Source: Thermodesulfobacteriota bacterium (GTDB taxonomy: Bacteria > Desulfobacterota > DSM-4660 > Desulfatiglandales > Desulfatiglandaceae). Taken from it: 38,388 nt of DNA. Below the pieces are notes generated by a model. It saw only the letters and a list, made by a program, of their open reading frames with translations, was not told the DNA's origin and did no database searches. The stretch lies in NCBI GenBank assembly GCA_028278625.1, contig JANQDY010000060.1, positions 1 to 38,388 of the forward strand, in the 5' to 3' direction. The position numbers and the translations under genes are program-made. Below, one piece after another: positions 8,729-17,603 of the stretch (the first letter of the stretch is position 1; the number at the start of each line of letters is the position of its first letter).

Positions 8729-9921
8729 TTGTTTTCTCCTAATATTCTCTGTGAATTTCCTTTCAATTCATGGGCGACTATGAGCCGTTGTATTTCCGAA
8801 GATCCTGCAGCGATGGTCAACACCTTGGCATCTCTGAAATACCGTTCAACCGCATAGTCTTTCATATAGCCGGCGCCGCCGTAGATTTGTACCGCGTCGC
8901 CTGAAATCTTAACGGCAGCTTCCGATGCGAAAAGCTTGGCGGAAGACGCTTCGATACGCGCCATTTTCCCTCGATCCAAAAGATTGGCCGCGTTGTATGT
9001 GAGCAGTTTTGCGGCCTGGAGGTCAACGGCCATATCGGCAATTTTGCTTTGAATCAACTGAAATGAACCAATCGGTTTTCCAAATTGTTTCCTCCTGGTT
9101 GCATAGCTGATCGCACTCTCAAATGATGCATCGGCAATGCCCAGGGCAATGGACGCCCAACTCACCCGTTCGGCATCCATTCCCTCAAGCAGTTGCCAGT
9201 ACCCTTTTCCTTCATTTCCGCCGACCAGGTTTTCGTAGGGTACTTCACAATCCTTAAACAAGATCCTGCCCGTAGGAGATCCCCGCATTCCCATCTTGTC
9301 AAAGATCTTGCCGGTTCGAAATCCCGGGTACTCTTTTTCTACGATGAACGCAGAGATGTTCTCAGGGCCCCTTTCTTCGGATGTTCTTGCAATAACAAGG
9401 TAGATTTCCGCAAAAGGCACATTGGTGATGAGGGTCTTGGAGCCCTTGAGCACATATCCGCCAGCGGACCTGAGCGCCCTTGTCCGGATGGAAAGAACGT
9501 CAGAGCCCGCGGATATTTCCGCAAGTGCCATGGCTCCCCACTTCTTTCCAGAAGCAAGAAGGGGTAGATAGCGTTTCTTTTGGGAATCTGTACCGGAAAG
9601 ATAGAGATTGTGAGCGCAGAGTATTGCATGGGGAAAAAGGGCAACCGGAACAGAAGCGGAAACACGGGCGAGCTCTTCGCCAATCAATACGATTGAGAGA
9701 TAATCGGAAAAAGAGCCATGATATTTGGGTGGAACGCCTGTTCCGGCGTAGCCGGCCCCAGCCAGGTTTTGAAACAATCCGAAAGGAAATTTCTGATGCG
9801 TGTCAATGTGTCTCGCAATGGGTGATATTTCCTTTTTCGCGAATTCCCTGACCCTGTTCCGCAGCTTAACATGGGTTTCGTCCAATTGGTAATTAGTTGG
9901 ATGGTCCGCTGTTTTCACCAT
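8725..9921 (-). CDS. Acyl-CoA dehydrogenase (FAD)
   Basis: This 398-residue flavoenzyme introduces the alpha-beta double bond into an acyl-CoA, or in an anaerobe reduces an enoyl-CoA. All three ACAD regions are visible: the alpha-helical N-terminus, the beta domain with ALAEISAGSDVLSI, and the C-terminal bundle with QIYGGAGYMKDYAVERYFRD. The position of the usual catalytic Glu (YEGT) reads AAGS, with A372. A Glu is present at E251 in GMDAERVSWA, the place used as base in isovaleryl-CoA and long-chain acyl-CoA dehydrogenases. I chose ATG 9921; no clear Shine-Dalgarno precedes it, and TTG 9933 and GTG 9918 are alternatives. The stop overlaps the thiolase start. Confidence 0.9.
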   Translation of the reverse strand: MVKTADHPTNYQLDETHVKLRNRVREFAKKEISPIARHIDTHQKFPFGLFQNLAGAGYAGTGVPPKYHGSFSDYLSIVLIGEELARVSASVPVALFPHAILCAHNLYLSGTDSQKKRYLPLLASGKKWGAMALAEISAGSDVLSIRTRALRSAGGYVLKGSKTLITNVPFAEIYLVIARTSEERGPENISAFIVEKEYPGFRTGKIFDKMGMRGSPTGRILFKDCEVPYENLVGGNEGKGYWQLLEGMDAERVSWASIALGIADASFESAISYATRRKQFGKPIGSFQLIQSKIADMAVDLQAAKLLTYNAANLLDRGKMARIEASSAKLFASEAAVKISGDAVQIYGGAGYMKDYAVERYFRDAKVLTIAAGSSEIQRLIVAHELKGNSQRILGENK

Positions 9922-10007
9922 TGCCGAACACAATCATTTTCACGGAATTTAAAATCTAAGCGCAAATTCAAAAACCGATCTTTTGGCTAAACCGAGAAGG
10001 GGGCGGG

Positions 10008-11192
10008 CTAGTAATCATAGAAACCCACGGAATTCTTCTTGCCAAGGTGTCCGGCCGCTACCTTTCTTTTTAATAAAGGGGCCGGCAGATAACGGTCCCC
10101 AAGCGTCTCATGATATTTGAGCATTTGATCCAGCAATTCGTCGAGTCCCAGCTTGTCCGCCCATCGAAGCGGCCCAATCGGCAATCCCGCACCGAGAACC
10201 ATGGCCCGGTCGATGTCTTCCTCGAGGGCCACACCCTCGTCGAGGCATCGGATGCCTTCGTTGATCAGGGCTGCCACCAGCCTGGATGAAACCTTTTTTT
10301 CGGGTGGAATGTCTTCTTCCGGTTTTTTGACGGGTCTTCCCCTTTCGAAAACGTAGATGCCTTTGCCGGATTTAGCGCCATATCGTTTGTTTACGAACAA
10401 TTCCTCAAGAAGCTCTGGCAAGCGAAATCGGCTGCCATATTCGTCATACAGGGTGGAATTGGCATGGTAGATGGTATCCCATCCCACCATGTCACCCAGT
10501 TCAATGGGCCCCATGGGCATTCCCAGATCCCTGGCCGAAGCATCGATGCTCTCAGGAGCGTGGCCCTCCTGATGCAGTTCAAGGGCTTCATTAACGTAGC
10601 TGCCGAGCATGCGATTCACCAAGAAACCTGCGCATTCCTTTACGGTGACCGGTGTTTTTCCCAAAACCCCACAAATATTCAGAAGTAAATCCTTTGTTTC
10701 CCCACTCGTTTCAATTCCGGGAACGATCTCTATGAGCTTCATAATATGGGGAGGATTAAACCAGTGCATTCCGATGACCCTGGAAGCACGCTGGGTGAAG
10801 CTTGCCAGCTGCGAAATGGAAAGGGAAGAAGTATTGGAAGCGAAAATTGTGTCTGGAGGGCAGAGGTGATCGAGGGTTTCGAAAACCTCTTGCTTCACTT
10901 CAAGGTTTTCGGGTACCGCTTCAATCACAAAATCGGCATTTGAGAGCGGGTCATAGCCGATCCCGACGTGAAAGCGCCTCAAGCGATTTTGTGCTTCAGC
11001 TTCCGCCAAATGCCCATTCATCGTCATTTTGTCAAATAATTTTTGCACTTTCCAGGCTGAACGTTCTGCGAGGTTCTCATCAATTTCTTTCAAAAAGACA
11101 TTGAACCCCGAATTCAGTATTGTAAAAGCAATACCCGCCCCCATCAGGCCTCCGCCCACCACACCGAATTCCCTGAAATCTTTCGTTTCCAT
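10008..11192 (-). CDS. 3-hydroxyacyl-CoA dehydrogenase
   Basis: The enzyme has 394 residues and oxidises a 3-hydroxyacyl-CoA to the 3-oxo form with NAD+. The N-terminal Rossmann fold has GGGLMG at 13-18. The catalytic region includes FASNTSSLSI and the His in GMHWFNPPH. Two C-terminal 3HCDH domains follow: one with GPIELGDMVGWDT and a second, shorter one with GPLRWADKLGLDELL near the end. This two-copy arrangement without a fused hydratase is common in anaerobes. ATG 11192 is chosen because the Rossmann fold starts right after it; upstream codons would run into the iorB gene. It lies 14 bp after iorB, in the middle of the acyl-CoA operon. Confidence 0.9.
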   Translation of the reverse strand: METKDFREFGVVGGGLMGAGIAFTILNSGFNVFLKEIDENLAERSAWKVQKLFDKMTMNGHLAEAEAQNRLRRFHVGIGYDPLSNADFVIEAVPENLEVKQEVFETLDHLCPPDTIFASNTSSLSISQLASFTQRASRVIGMHWFNPPHIMKLIEIVPGIETSGETKDLLLNICGVLGKTPVTVKECAGFLVNRMLGSYVNEALELHQEGHAPESIDASARDLGMPMGPIELGDMVGWDTIYHANSTLYDEYGSRFRLPELLEELFVNKRYGAKSGKGIYVFERGRPVKKPEEDIPPEKKVSSRLVAALINEGIRCLDEGVALEEDIDRAMVLGAGLPIGPLRWADKLGLDELLDQMLKYHETLGDRYLPAPLLKRKVAAGHLGKKNSVGFYDY

Positions 11193-11206
11193 TTTTTCAA
11201 TAAACC

Positions 11207-11782
11207 TCAAACAGCCTTTCCAGCCTCGAAGGCTTTCAAATTGACATCCCGGTGTTTTTCCGGGACAAGTTTTTCGATAACGCTTTTCCATTCATCCGTT
11301 GTGAATTCCAGGAAGTTACTCAATGCACCCAACAGAACCGTACTGACCACCAGGGGATTTCCAAGCTTGTTGGCAATGTCAAGGGCATCCACCGGGAAGG
11401 TGTCGATTTCGTTCTGTCGAAGGGTCTCCGGAATGTTTTCCGGGTAGGTATCCATGCCCGAACTCACCCGGGGCGGATAGATGCGCTGCAGGCTGAGAAT
11501 CATTTTCCCTTCAGGCCTCAGAAAATGGGCAAAACGGAGACCTTCCAGTTCTTCAAACGCCAGAACCATGTCGGCTTCGCCACGGGCAATAATCGGAACA
11601 TAGACTTTTGTTCCGTAACGGATATGACTTGGAACCGTACCACCCCGTTGGGATTGCCCGTGCGCTTCATTTTTTTTCACGTCAAAGCCTCGGTTCATGG
11701 CCACTAGGGAAAGAGCATTGCTCGCCAGTATAACGCCTTGACCGCCCACACCCACGATCAGGATGTTTTTTGTTCTATCCAT
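11207..11782 (-). CDS. iorB: Indolepyruvate:ferredoxin oxidoreductase beta subunit
   Basis: This 191-residue gamma-type subunit of a 2-oxoacid:ferredoxin oxidoreductase partners IorA. It opens with ILIVGVGGQGVILASNALS, the GXGGQG motif of this family, followed by KNEAHGQSQRGGTVPSHIR, the usual interaction and CoA-related segment. The start is ATG 11782, with AGGAGG five bases upstream; it overlaps the iorA stop by 8 bp. A longer frame upstream only reads through iorA out of frame. The pair oxidatively decarboxylates aryl pyruvates to aryl-acetyl-CoA with reduction of ferredoxin in characterised archaea. Related pairs accept other 2-oxoacids or run in reverse, so the exact substrate here is open. 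Confidence 0.9.
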   Translation of the reverse strand: MDRTKNILIVGVGGQGVILASNALSLVAMNRGFDVKKNEAHGQSQRGGTVPSHIRYGTKVYVPIIARGEADMVLAFEELEGLRFAHFLRPEGKMILSLQRIYPPRVSSGMDTYPENIPETLRQNEIDTFPVDALDIANKLGNPLVVSTVLLGALSNFLEFTTDEWKSVIEKLVPEKHRDVNLKAFEAGKAV

Positions 11783-13586
11783 TTTGCCCTCCTTCTTCGC
11801 ATATAATGGCGTCTGTGGGACAAATCTGAGCGCAGAAAGAGCATCCCGCGCATACGAAGGGATCAATTGCGGTTTTAGGTTTTCCTTTTTTTGTCTTCTC
11901 GCCGGACAAGATGATCCCGGGGCAATAGATGCCCAGGCACATTTCACACCCTGTGCAAAGATCGGAATCAACCTTGTAGACGGGCAGCTTGATTTTTTCA
12001 GGAAACATTCGGCAGGAGCCGGTGGCAATTATGACGGATACCCCTTCATAATCAATGGCGTTTCTGACGGCCTGGGATGTTTCCTTGAGATCATAAGAAT
12101 CCACTTCATAAACGTCTTCAGCGCCGAGAGTTCTCACGATATCAGGGATATTTACCGGAGGATGTCTGTCTCCATGCAGGGTCACGCCGGTTCCAGCGTG
12201 CTCTTGGCCTCCCGTCATGGCAGTGGTTCGATTGTCGGCAAGCACCAAGGTCATGTTGCTTTTGTTGTAAACTGAATTTAGGAGTGCCGGCATTCCCGCA
12301 TGCAAAAAGGTTCCGTCTCCGATGTACGCAAAGACGGCCTTGCCGGAGGAATCCTGAAGAGCATGGCTGAGCCCATGGGCGGCACTGACGCCAGATCCCA
12401 TTGCAAAAGCGCAGGAGAGCATATTATGGGGAGCGGCGATGCCCAAAGAATAGCAACCGATGTCACCCAATGTGACGATTTCCTTCTCCTTCAGTTTCTT
12501 CTGAACATGCCGAATCGAATAGTAGATGGCAAGATGAGGACACCCTGCGCACAGGGTCGGGAATCGCATGATCAGGCGAGGAAGCGGATCTGGACGCTCG
12601 TGAACTTTCTTTCCGTATTTTGTCAGAAGGTCTGTCAACGTTTCGCTGAGGGTTTCCAGCGAAAGAGGACCCACAGCAGGCCTGAATGCCTGTCCCTTAA
12701 CAGGTATGCCGAAAGCTCTGATCTGTTCCTCGAGAAAGGGTTCAAGCTCCTCAAATACATAAAGATCGTCCACCTCCTCAGCGAAGTTTCGAATGAGATC
12801 TTCCGGCAGAGGATAGGTCAGTCCCAACTTCAGGAAAGATGCCTCGGGAAGCATTTCTTTGAGGTACTGATAGGGGGTGCCGCTGGTGATGATTCCCACG
12901 CTTTTGTCGCCCCACTCAACGCGGTTAAGGGGTGACTCGTTGGCAAACGCTTCGAGCCGCGCAAGTCGGTCATGGGCGTTCTGGTGCATTACGGTGGGAT
13001 GTACGCCGCCTTGGGGTCGAAATTTGGGCGAGCCTTTTTCAAAAGGCTCTTTGCGTTTTTCCACACGGTGGGAGAACTCAACGATTCCATTGGAATGGGA
13101 GACGCCATTGGTGGTCCGCAAAAATACAGGCGCATCAAACTCTTCGCTGATTTCAAGCGACAGACCGACAAAATCTTTGGCTTCCTGACTGTCGCTGGGT
13201 TCCAGCATGGGAATGTGAAAGAGTTTTGCGTAAATCCGGGTATCCTGCTCCGTGGGAGAGCTTGTCGCTCCCACATCGTCGGAGCAGATGAGGACGAGAC
13301 CGCCATTGACTCCCATAAAGGAGATGGGATAGAAGGGATCGGTAGCAACATTTAGTCCGGCGTGTTTCATCACCACTATTGTTCTCGCCCCCCCCAGCGA
13401 ACTGCCAATGGCAACATCCATCGCGACCTTTTCGTTCACCGACCATTCGCAGTAGACGTCATCATAACGCCTCACAAATTGCAGGATTTCAGTGCTTGGG
13501 GTTCCGGGGTAGCCAACGGCTACATTAACCCCCGCCTCGTAAGCGCCTCTCGCAATCGCATGATTACCGAGCATGATTTCTTTCAC
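11775..13586 (-). CDS. iorA: Indolepyruvate:ferredoxin oxidoreductase alpha subunit
   Basis: This is the 603-residue catalytic subunit. The pyrimidine-binding domain is at the N-terminus (NHAIARGAYEAGVNVAVGYPGTPSTEI). The TPP pyrophosphate domain lies at about 350-500, with LCAGCPH, GDIGCYSLGIAAP and YIGDGTFLHAG. The C-terminus carries two [4Fe-4S] motifs: C544, C547, C550, C555 and C579, C582, C585, C589, the first with the spacing CX2CX2CX4C typical of IorA. Length and domain order match full-length IorA. It sits between a CoA ligase and iorB in the operon with the 2-hydroxyacid dehydrogenase and dehydratase, which suggests two fates for one 2-oxoacid: oxidative to acyl-CoA or reductive through the 2-hydroxyacid. 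That link is inferred. Confidence 0.92.
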   Translation of the reverse strand: MKEIMLGNHAIARGAYEAGVNVAVGYPGTPSTEILQFVRRYDDVYCEWSVNEKVAMDVAIGSSLGGARTIVVMKHAGLNVATDPFYPISFMGVNGGLVLICSDDVGATSSPTEQDTRIYAKLFHIPMLEPSDSQEAKDFVGLSLEISEEFDAPVFLRTTNGVSHSNGIVEFSHRVEKRKEPFEKGSPKFRPQGGVHPTVMHQNAHDRLARLEAFANESPLNRVEWGDKSVGIITSGTPYQYLKEMLPEASFLKLGLTYPLPEDLIRNFAEEVDDLYVFEELEPFLEEQIRAFGIPVKGQAFRPAVGPLSLETLSETLTDLLTKYGKKVHERPDPLPRLIMRFPTLCAGCPHLAIYYSIRHVQKKLKEKEIVTLGDIGCYSLGIAAPHNMLSCAFAMGSGVSAAHGLSHALQDSSGKAVFAYIGDGTFLHAGMPALLNSVYNKSNMTLVLADNRTTAMTGGQEHAGTGVTLHGDRHPPVNIPDIVRTLGAEDVYEVDSYDLKETSQAVRNAIDYEGVSVIIATGSCRMFPEKIKLPVYKVDSDLCTGCEMCLGIYCPGIILSGEKTKKGKPKTAIDPFVCAGCSFCAQICPTDAIICEEGGQNG

Positions 13587-13619
13587 GGCATTACCTCCAC
13601 GTTGTCTTTGGGAATGGGA

Positions 13620-15260
13620 TTATGCTTTCAATTTGAGTCGTTTGACGGCGCGTTCCCGGAGAGCAAACCGTTGTATCTTTCCGGAAGTCGTCATGGGAAA
13701 CTCTTTTGTAAAAAAAATGTGTTTGGGGATTTTAAATTTTGCCAATCGGCTTTTGCAGAATTCGACGATGTCTTGATTTGATGTATTTTCTCCGGGCTTA
13801 AGTTCCACAAAGGCCGCGCCCACTTCACCCAGATCGTCATCAGGGACACCCAGTACGGAGACTTGTTTGATTTTTGGGTGAGTGAAAAGCACTTCTTCAA
13901 CCTCTTCCGGCGAGACATTGAGACCGCCGGGCATGTAAATATCTTTAAGCCTGCCGGTTATGCGAATATTCTCTGAGGAATCAATAACGACAAGATCGCC
14001 CGTGTGGAACCAGCCATCATGGTCTATGAGTTTCGCTGTTTCCTCCTCCATTTTATAATATCCCTTCATGATCAGAGGCCCCCGGGTACACAGCTCACCT
14101 TCTTTTCCGGATGGGAGCGTCTCTCCCGTCCCTATATCCACAACCTTGACTTCGTAGTCCGGCCATAAAGGCTTGCCCACCGTTTCAGAGAGGACCTCAG
14201 CGGAATCATCCGGCCGCGTCATTGAAGTTCCAACGCTGTTTTCCGTCATTCCAAAACCGTTTACCAGGATTCTGATGCCCATTTTTCTTTTGATTTCGTT
14301 GATCAATGGAACCGGTGCAGGTGCCGCGGCGATGAGCCCGGCACGAAGGGAAGAGAGGTCGCAGTTGGAAAAGCCTTCGTCTCTGAGCATCCGGATATAC
14401 ATTGTGGGACTGCCGGCAAAGAAAGTGCATCTTTCTTTTTCAATAATTTCCAGACATCTTTTTGCATCGAAGCTTTCGATGAGAACCGAGGTGGCCCCGC
14501 AAAAAGCCGGGGTCAGAATTCCCTGGGAATTTCCGAAGTTGTGACTGAATGGCGCTGCCACAAGCAGCCGGTCATGCTCCGTAAATCCGCCGATGCCATT
14601 GATAAAACCCAAGTTGAAACGGATATATTGAAAATGGGTTGTCATCACCCCTTTGGGCTTTCCGGTCGTGCCGGATGTATAGGGAAGATGGGCGATGTGC
14701 TCTCCGGTGATTTCCTGCTGCGCTTTACGCAAATCCCAATAATCCTCGTTTTCACCAACCCTTATTAGCGTGTCGAAATCAATGGTTCCTTCATAGGGCT
14801 TTTGACCGCTGACAATCACGTTTTTAAGGAACGGGAGCCGAGGGCTGTCCAAGTCCCCTGCCCTGCTGCTTGACAGCATGGGACAGAGTTCCTCAAGCAT
14901 TTGGATATAATGGTGTCCCTGGGATTGGTCCATCATGAGGAGGGTTGTGGCATCAGAGTGCTCAAGGATATAGCGAAATTCATCGAGAGCGTAGCGCGTG
15001 TTGATGGGAACCACGATGCCGCCGATCTTATCAATCGCAAATTCCGAGTAGAACCACTCCGGAAGATTGGTGAAAAGAACTGCCACCTTATCGCCCGTTT
15101 TGATGCCGAAGCGCAGCAAAGCATCAGCCAACCGGTTTGTCCGGTCTCTGAGCGATTTATAGGTAATTCTTTCGCCATTGGAAACGATCGCTTCGTTTTC
15201 AGGCCATTTTTCTGCCGCGCGATCAATCAGCTCTCCAAGTGTATGGATATCAGTTGTCAT
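13620..15260 (-). CDS. AMP-forming acyl-CoA ligase (ANL superfamily), ligase 2
   Basis: The enzyme is a 546-residue adenylate-forming CoA ligase. YTSGTTGKPKG lies at 194-204. NGFGMTENSVG is the A5 motif, TGDLVVIDSSENIRITGRLKDIYMPGG spans the hinge (given here only as landmarks TGDL, RLKD and GGLN), and the catalytic Lys is K528 in TTSGKIQRF. The ATG at 15260 begins the conserved part (MTTDIHTLGEL) and is preceded by a weak AGGCGA; an upstream extension has no family similarity. It stands between the D-2-hydroxyacid dehydrogenase and iorA. A plausible role is activating the 2-hydroxyacid for the dehydratase, work done by a CoA transferase in clostridial Stickland pathways. This substrate assignment is inference. 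Confidence 0.87.
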   Translation of the reverse strand: MTTDIHTLGELIDRAAEKWPENEAIVSNGERITYKSLRDRTNRLADALLRFGIKTGDKVAVLFTNLPEWFYSEFAIDKIGGIVVPINTRYALDEFRYILEHSDATTLLMMDQSQGHHYIQMLEELCPMLSSSRAGDLDSPRLPFLKNVIVSGQKPYEGTIDFDTLIRVGENEDYWDLRKAQQEITGEHIAHLPYTSGTTGKPKGVMTTHFQYIRFNLGFINGIGGFTEHDRLLVAAPFSHNFGNSQGILTPAFCGATSVLIESFDAKRCLEIIEKERCTFFAGSPTMYIRMLRDEGFSNCDLSSLRAGLIAAAPAPVPLINEIKRKMGIRILVNGFGMTENSVGTSMTRPDDSAEVLSETVGKPLWPDYEVKVVDIGTGETLPSGKEGELCTRGPLIMKGYYKMEEETAKLIDHDGWFHTGDLVVIDSSENIRITGRLKDIYMPGGLNVSPEEVEEVLFTHPKIKQVSVLGVPDDDLGEVGAAFVELKPGENTSNQDIVEFCKSRLAKFKIPKHIFFTKEFPMTTSGKIQRFALRERAVKRLKLKA

Positions 15261-15375
15261 TATTCGCCTGCCTTTATTGCCATCATGCCAAGTATGAACG
15301 GCCTTTTTTCCGTTCTGATCCAAATTTTGTTTTTCAGTCTCTTATTTGAAACATATGATTCAGAACAATCCCGAT

Positions 15376-16365
15376 TCAACGTTTAACGATAAGATTGAGA
15401 AGCATTTTCCCCGCCATAAATCGCTCCAGATTATCACCGAACAATGCGGCTGTCCGATCGATATAACGATCGGTTCCCGTGGCGTTGTGGGCGGTGATGA
15501 ACAGATTCGGCATATCCCACAAGGGATCGGCTTCGTCCAGAACAGCTTCCTTTGTGGGGTCTCCCCAGAACACATCAATTGCGGCACCAGCGATGCGCTT
15601 TTCCTTGAGAGCCCGTGTAAAAGCTTCTTTGTCGAGTATCTCCCCTCGGGCGATATTGACCAGGTATGCCGTCGGCTTCATCTTTCTCAGTTCCGATTCG
15701 CCAATTAAGTTATTTGTTTCAGAGGTATGGGGCAATGCGATCACAACAAAGTCAGACATTTCCAGCACCGTATCCAATTGTTCGGGTGGATAGATTTCAT
15801 CGGCGTATTCGAATTGAGAAACGTATTTGTCGACGCCAAGAATCTTCATGTCGAATCCCAGCTTTGCTTTTCTGGCAATCTCCTTTCCAAGGTGACCCAA
15901 CCCCAGAATACACAGGTTGCGGTCGTGAAGCTCCCTCATCTGACCCAACATGCGGTCCATCTTGTGGATCTTCTGGTTTTCCATGGATACTCTCTGCTTT
16001 TTGACGAAAAACAGGAGATATCCCATTACGGTCTCTGCAACCGGAATGGAAACGGAACCGGCAGATGTGGTCAATAGCACATCCTTGGGAATCAGATTTG
16101 TTGCGAGGATGTGTTCATAACCGGTCATCAGAATATGAAACCATTTGAGGTTTTCTATTTTTGGGATGGCGTGGGGAAAGGCATTAAAGGAAGCGATGAT
16201 ATCCACCTTTTCAATCCCCTCAGGAATTTGGCTCGAATCGGATTCCGCCAAGACAGGATAAGATAAAATGTTGAGTTTGGGAAATCTCTTCCCAAGGACG
16301 TCCGCATATTCTTGAACCATGAACCCAATACCGCCTATGAGAACCGTCAAATTTTCTTCTTTCAT
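15376..16365 (-). CDS. D-isomer-specific 2-hydroxyacid dehydrogenase
   Basis: This 329-residue NAD(P)-dependent enzyme would reduce a 2-oxoacid to a (R)-2-hydroxyacid. The Rossmann motif is GLGHLG at 155-160. The catalytic Arg is R240 in VNIARGEILD and the catalytic His is H293 in ITAHNATG. The acidic partner, normally Glu in DVFxxEP, reads DVFWGDP here (D269), a conservative change. ATG 16365 starts MKEENLTVLIGG. It follows the dehydratase subunits by 29 bp and precedes ligase 2, so the gene order matches the chemistry 2-oxoacid, 2-hydroxyacid, 2-hydroxyacyl-CoA, enoyl-CoA. The side chain it accepts is unknown. Confidence 0.88.
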   Translation of the reverse strand: MKEENLTVLIGGIGFMVQEYADVLGKRFPKLNILSYPVLAESDSSQIPEGIEKVDIIASFNAFPHAIPKIENLKWFHILMTGYEHILATNLIPKDVLLTTSAGSVSIPVAETVMGYLLFFVKKQRVSMENQKIHKMDRMLGQMRELHDRNLCILGLGHLGKEIARKAKLGFDMKILGVDKYVSQFEYADEIYPPEQLDTVLEMSDFVVIALPHTSETNNLIGESELRKMKPTAYLVNIARGEILDKEAFTRALKEKRIAGAAIDVFWGDPTKEAVLDEADPLWDMPNLFITAHNATGTDRYIDRTAALFGDNLERFMAGKMLLNLIVKR

Positions 16366-16394
16366 TGTTTTCCATGCTCCTTTCGGGGAGTTTT

Positions 16395-17603
16395 TTATTT
16401 CGTTTCCAGTAGTTCAAAATAGCTGGCCAAACCCTTCTCAATTTGATCTTTTGAGTAGAATCTAGGATCTCCGTGGTCTCCTTCCAAAATATAACCGGGA
16501 ACCCCGGTTCTCTCCTGTACAAAACGCCTTATCTGAGGTATCGCCGTGGAGAACATTTTGCAGCTGCGGTCGTTGTGAAGAATGAATCCATTTAAGCGGT
16601 ATCGTTCCACCTGGCGAACAATCAGGTCAACTCTGCGTTTGAGATGCCAATCAAAGTAGTGGAGGTATTCTTCTGTCCAACTGGCAAAGGGATTTTCGGG
16701 GTCCAGTTGAAATTCGGCCCAAGGGAGTGTATAGATGGTCGAGACCAGACAAGCATTGAATGAGGCCAGAAGATCCGAAATCCATTTTAGATCATGCCAT
16801 AGGGGCAGGCTATCCCAGTAGAGTCGGTGTTTTTCATGGGGTATTGTGCCAATCCCCTTTTCAACCCGCTTAAGAACCTCCGATTTTAGTTTTCTGTAAA
16901 ACTCGAGGGCCACGCCTGATCCACGTTGAGAAACAATTGGCGCCATACTGAAAAACTGATCAAACACTGAAATAGGTGCGGGAATCGCTGCTGCGGCATT
17001 TAGAATGTCTGCCCAAAGAGCGATAGTTTCATTTGACATATCAATGACCTGGTGAAGTCGGTCTTTTTCCAGAGGCTTTCCGGAGATTTCCTCAAGAAAG
17101 CCAACGAGGTCCTGCAATTGGGACCGTATATATCCCTTGCAGTGATCGTTGGGAGATTTACCCCCCGTAAAGGGAACATCTATTAAATAAAGGGGAACTC
17201 CGAAGAATTCGCTCATCCGTTCGAACCATTTGGTGAGTGTCCCGCACTGAGCATTTGTGGTGAGAAAGAAATCAGGTTTGGGGAGTCCTCCCACAGGGCT
17301 TTTTCCCGTGAGTGCGGATCCTAGGTCGCAAAGTGCATAGCTGCATAGACCCGGTATATAGCCCAGGCTTTCCGGCTCTGAGGTTATTTCGGAGGTCATC
17401 TTCCTTGCCTGAAGGAAAACAGCATGATTCTCCGGGTAAATCGGGATAATATCCATTGCATAGAACAGTTCAGTAGGGGCAAACACATTTACATAGCCAA
17501 CCCGTTTGCCCTGTTCCCCTGCGTTTCTGGCTTCCTCATAATAGGTATCATTGATGCTGCGAAGAAGCTTGAGTGTTTGAATGGCGGTATCAGATGATTT
17601 CAC
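16395..17603 (-). CDS. 2-hydroxyacyl-CoA dehydratase D-component subunit (HgdB/BcrB family), second subunit
   Basis: The protein belongs to the 2-hydroxyglutaryl-CoA dehydratase/benzoyl-CoA reductase family (about 402 residues). These subunits bind a [4Fe-4S] cluster and remove water from a 2-hydroxyacyl-CoA through a ketyl radical. Candidate cluster ligands are C87 in GLCSYALC, C120 in NAQCGTLTKW and C348 in DRSCKMFST. The C-terminal EGDHGDPRFYS segment is also typical. I chose GTG 17603, which has AGAGGG about 7 bases upstream; the longer frame to 17687 would lie deep in the preceding gene. The gene overlaps the preceding paralogue by 14 bp, indicating a translationally coupled heterodimer. 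The neighbouring 2-hydroxyacid dehydrogenase favours dehydratase over aryl-CoA reductase activity. Confidence 0.85.
   Translation of the reverse strand: MKSSDTAIQTLKLLRSINDTYYEEARNAGEQGKRVGYVNVFAPTELFYAMDIIPIYPENHAVFLQARKMTSEITSEPESLGYIPGLCSYALCDLGSALTGKSPVGGLPKPDFFLTTNAQCGTLTKWFERMSEFFGVPLYLIDVPFTGGKSPNDHCKGYIRSQLQDLVGFLEEISGKPLEKDRLHQVIDMSNETIALWADILNAAAAIPAPISVFDQFFSMAPIVSQRGSGVALEFYRKLKSEVLKRVEKGIGTIPHEKHRLYWDSLPLWHDLKWISDLLASFNACLVSTIYTLPWAEFQLDPENPFASWTEEYLHYFDWHLKRRVDLIVRQVERYRLNGFILHNDRSCKMFSTAIPQIRRFVQERTGVPGYILEGDHGDPRFYSKDQIEKGLASYFELLETK

Noticed and set aside
11783..12028. Longer N-terminus for iorB starting inside iorA
   Set aside because: The extension has no similarity to the family, while ATG 11782 has a strong ribosome site and begins exactly at the conserved Rossmann motif.
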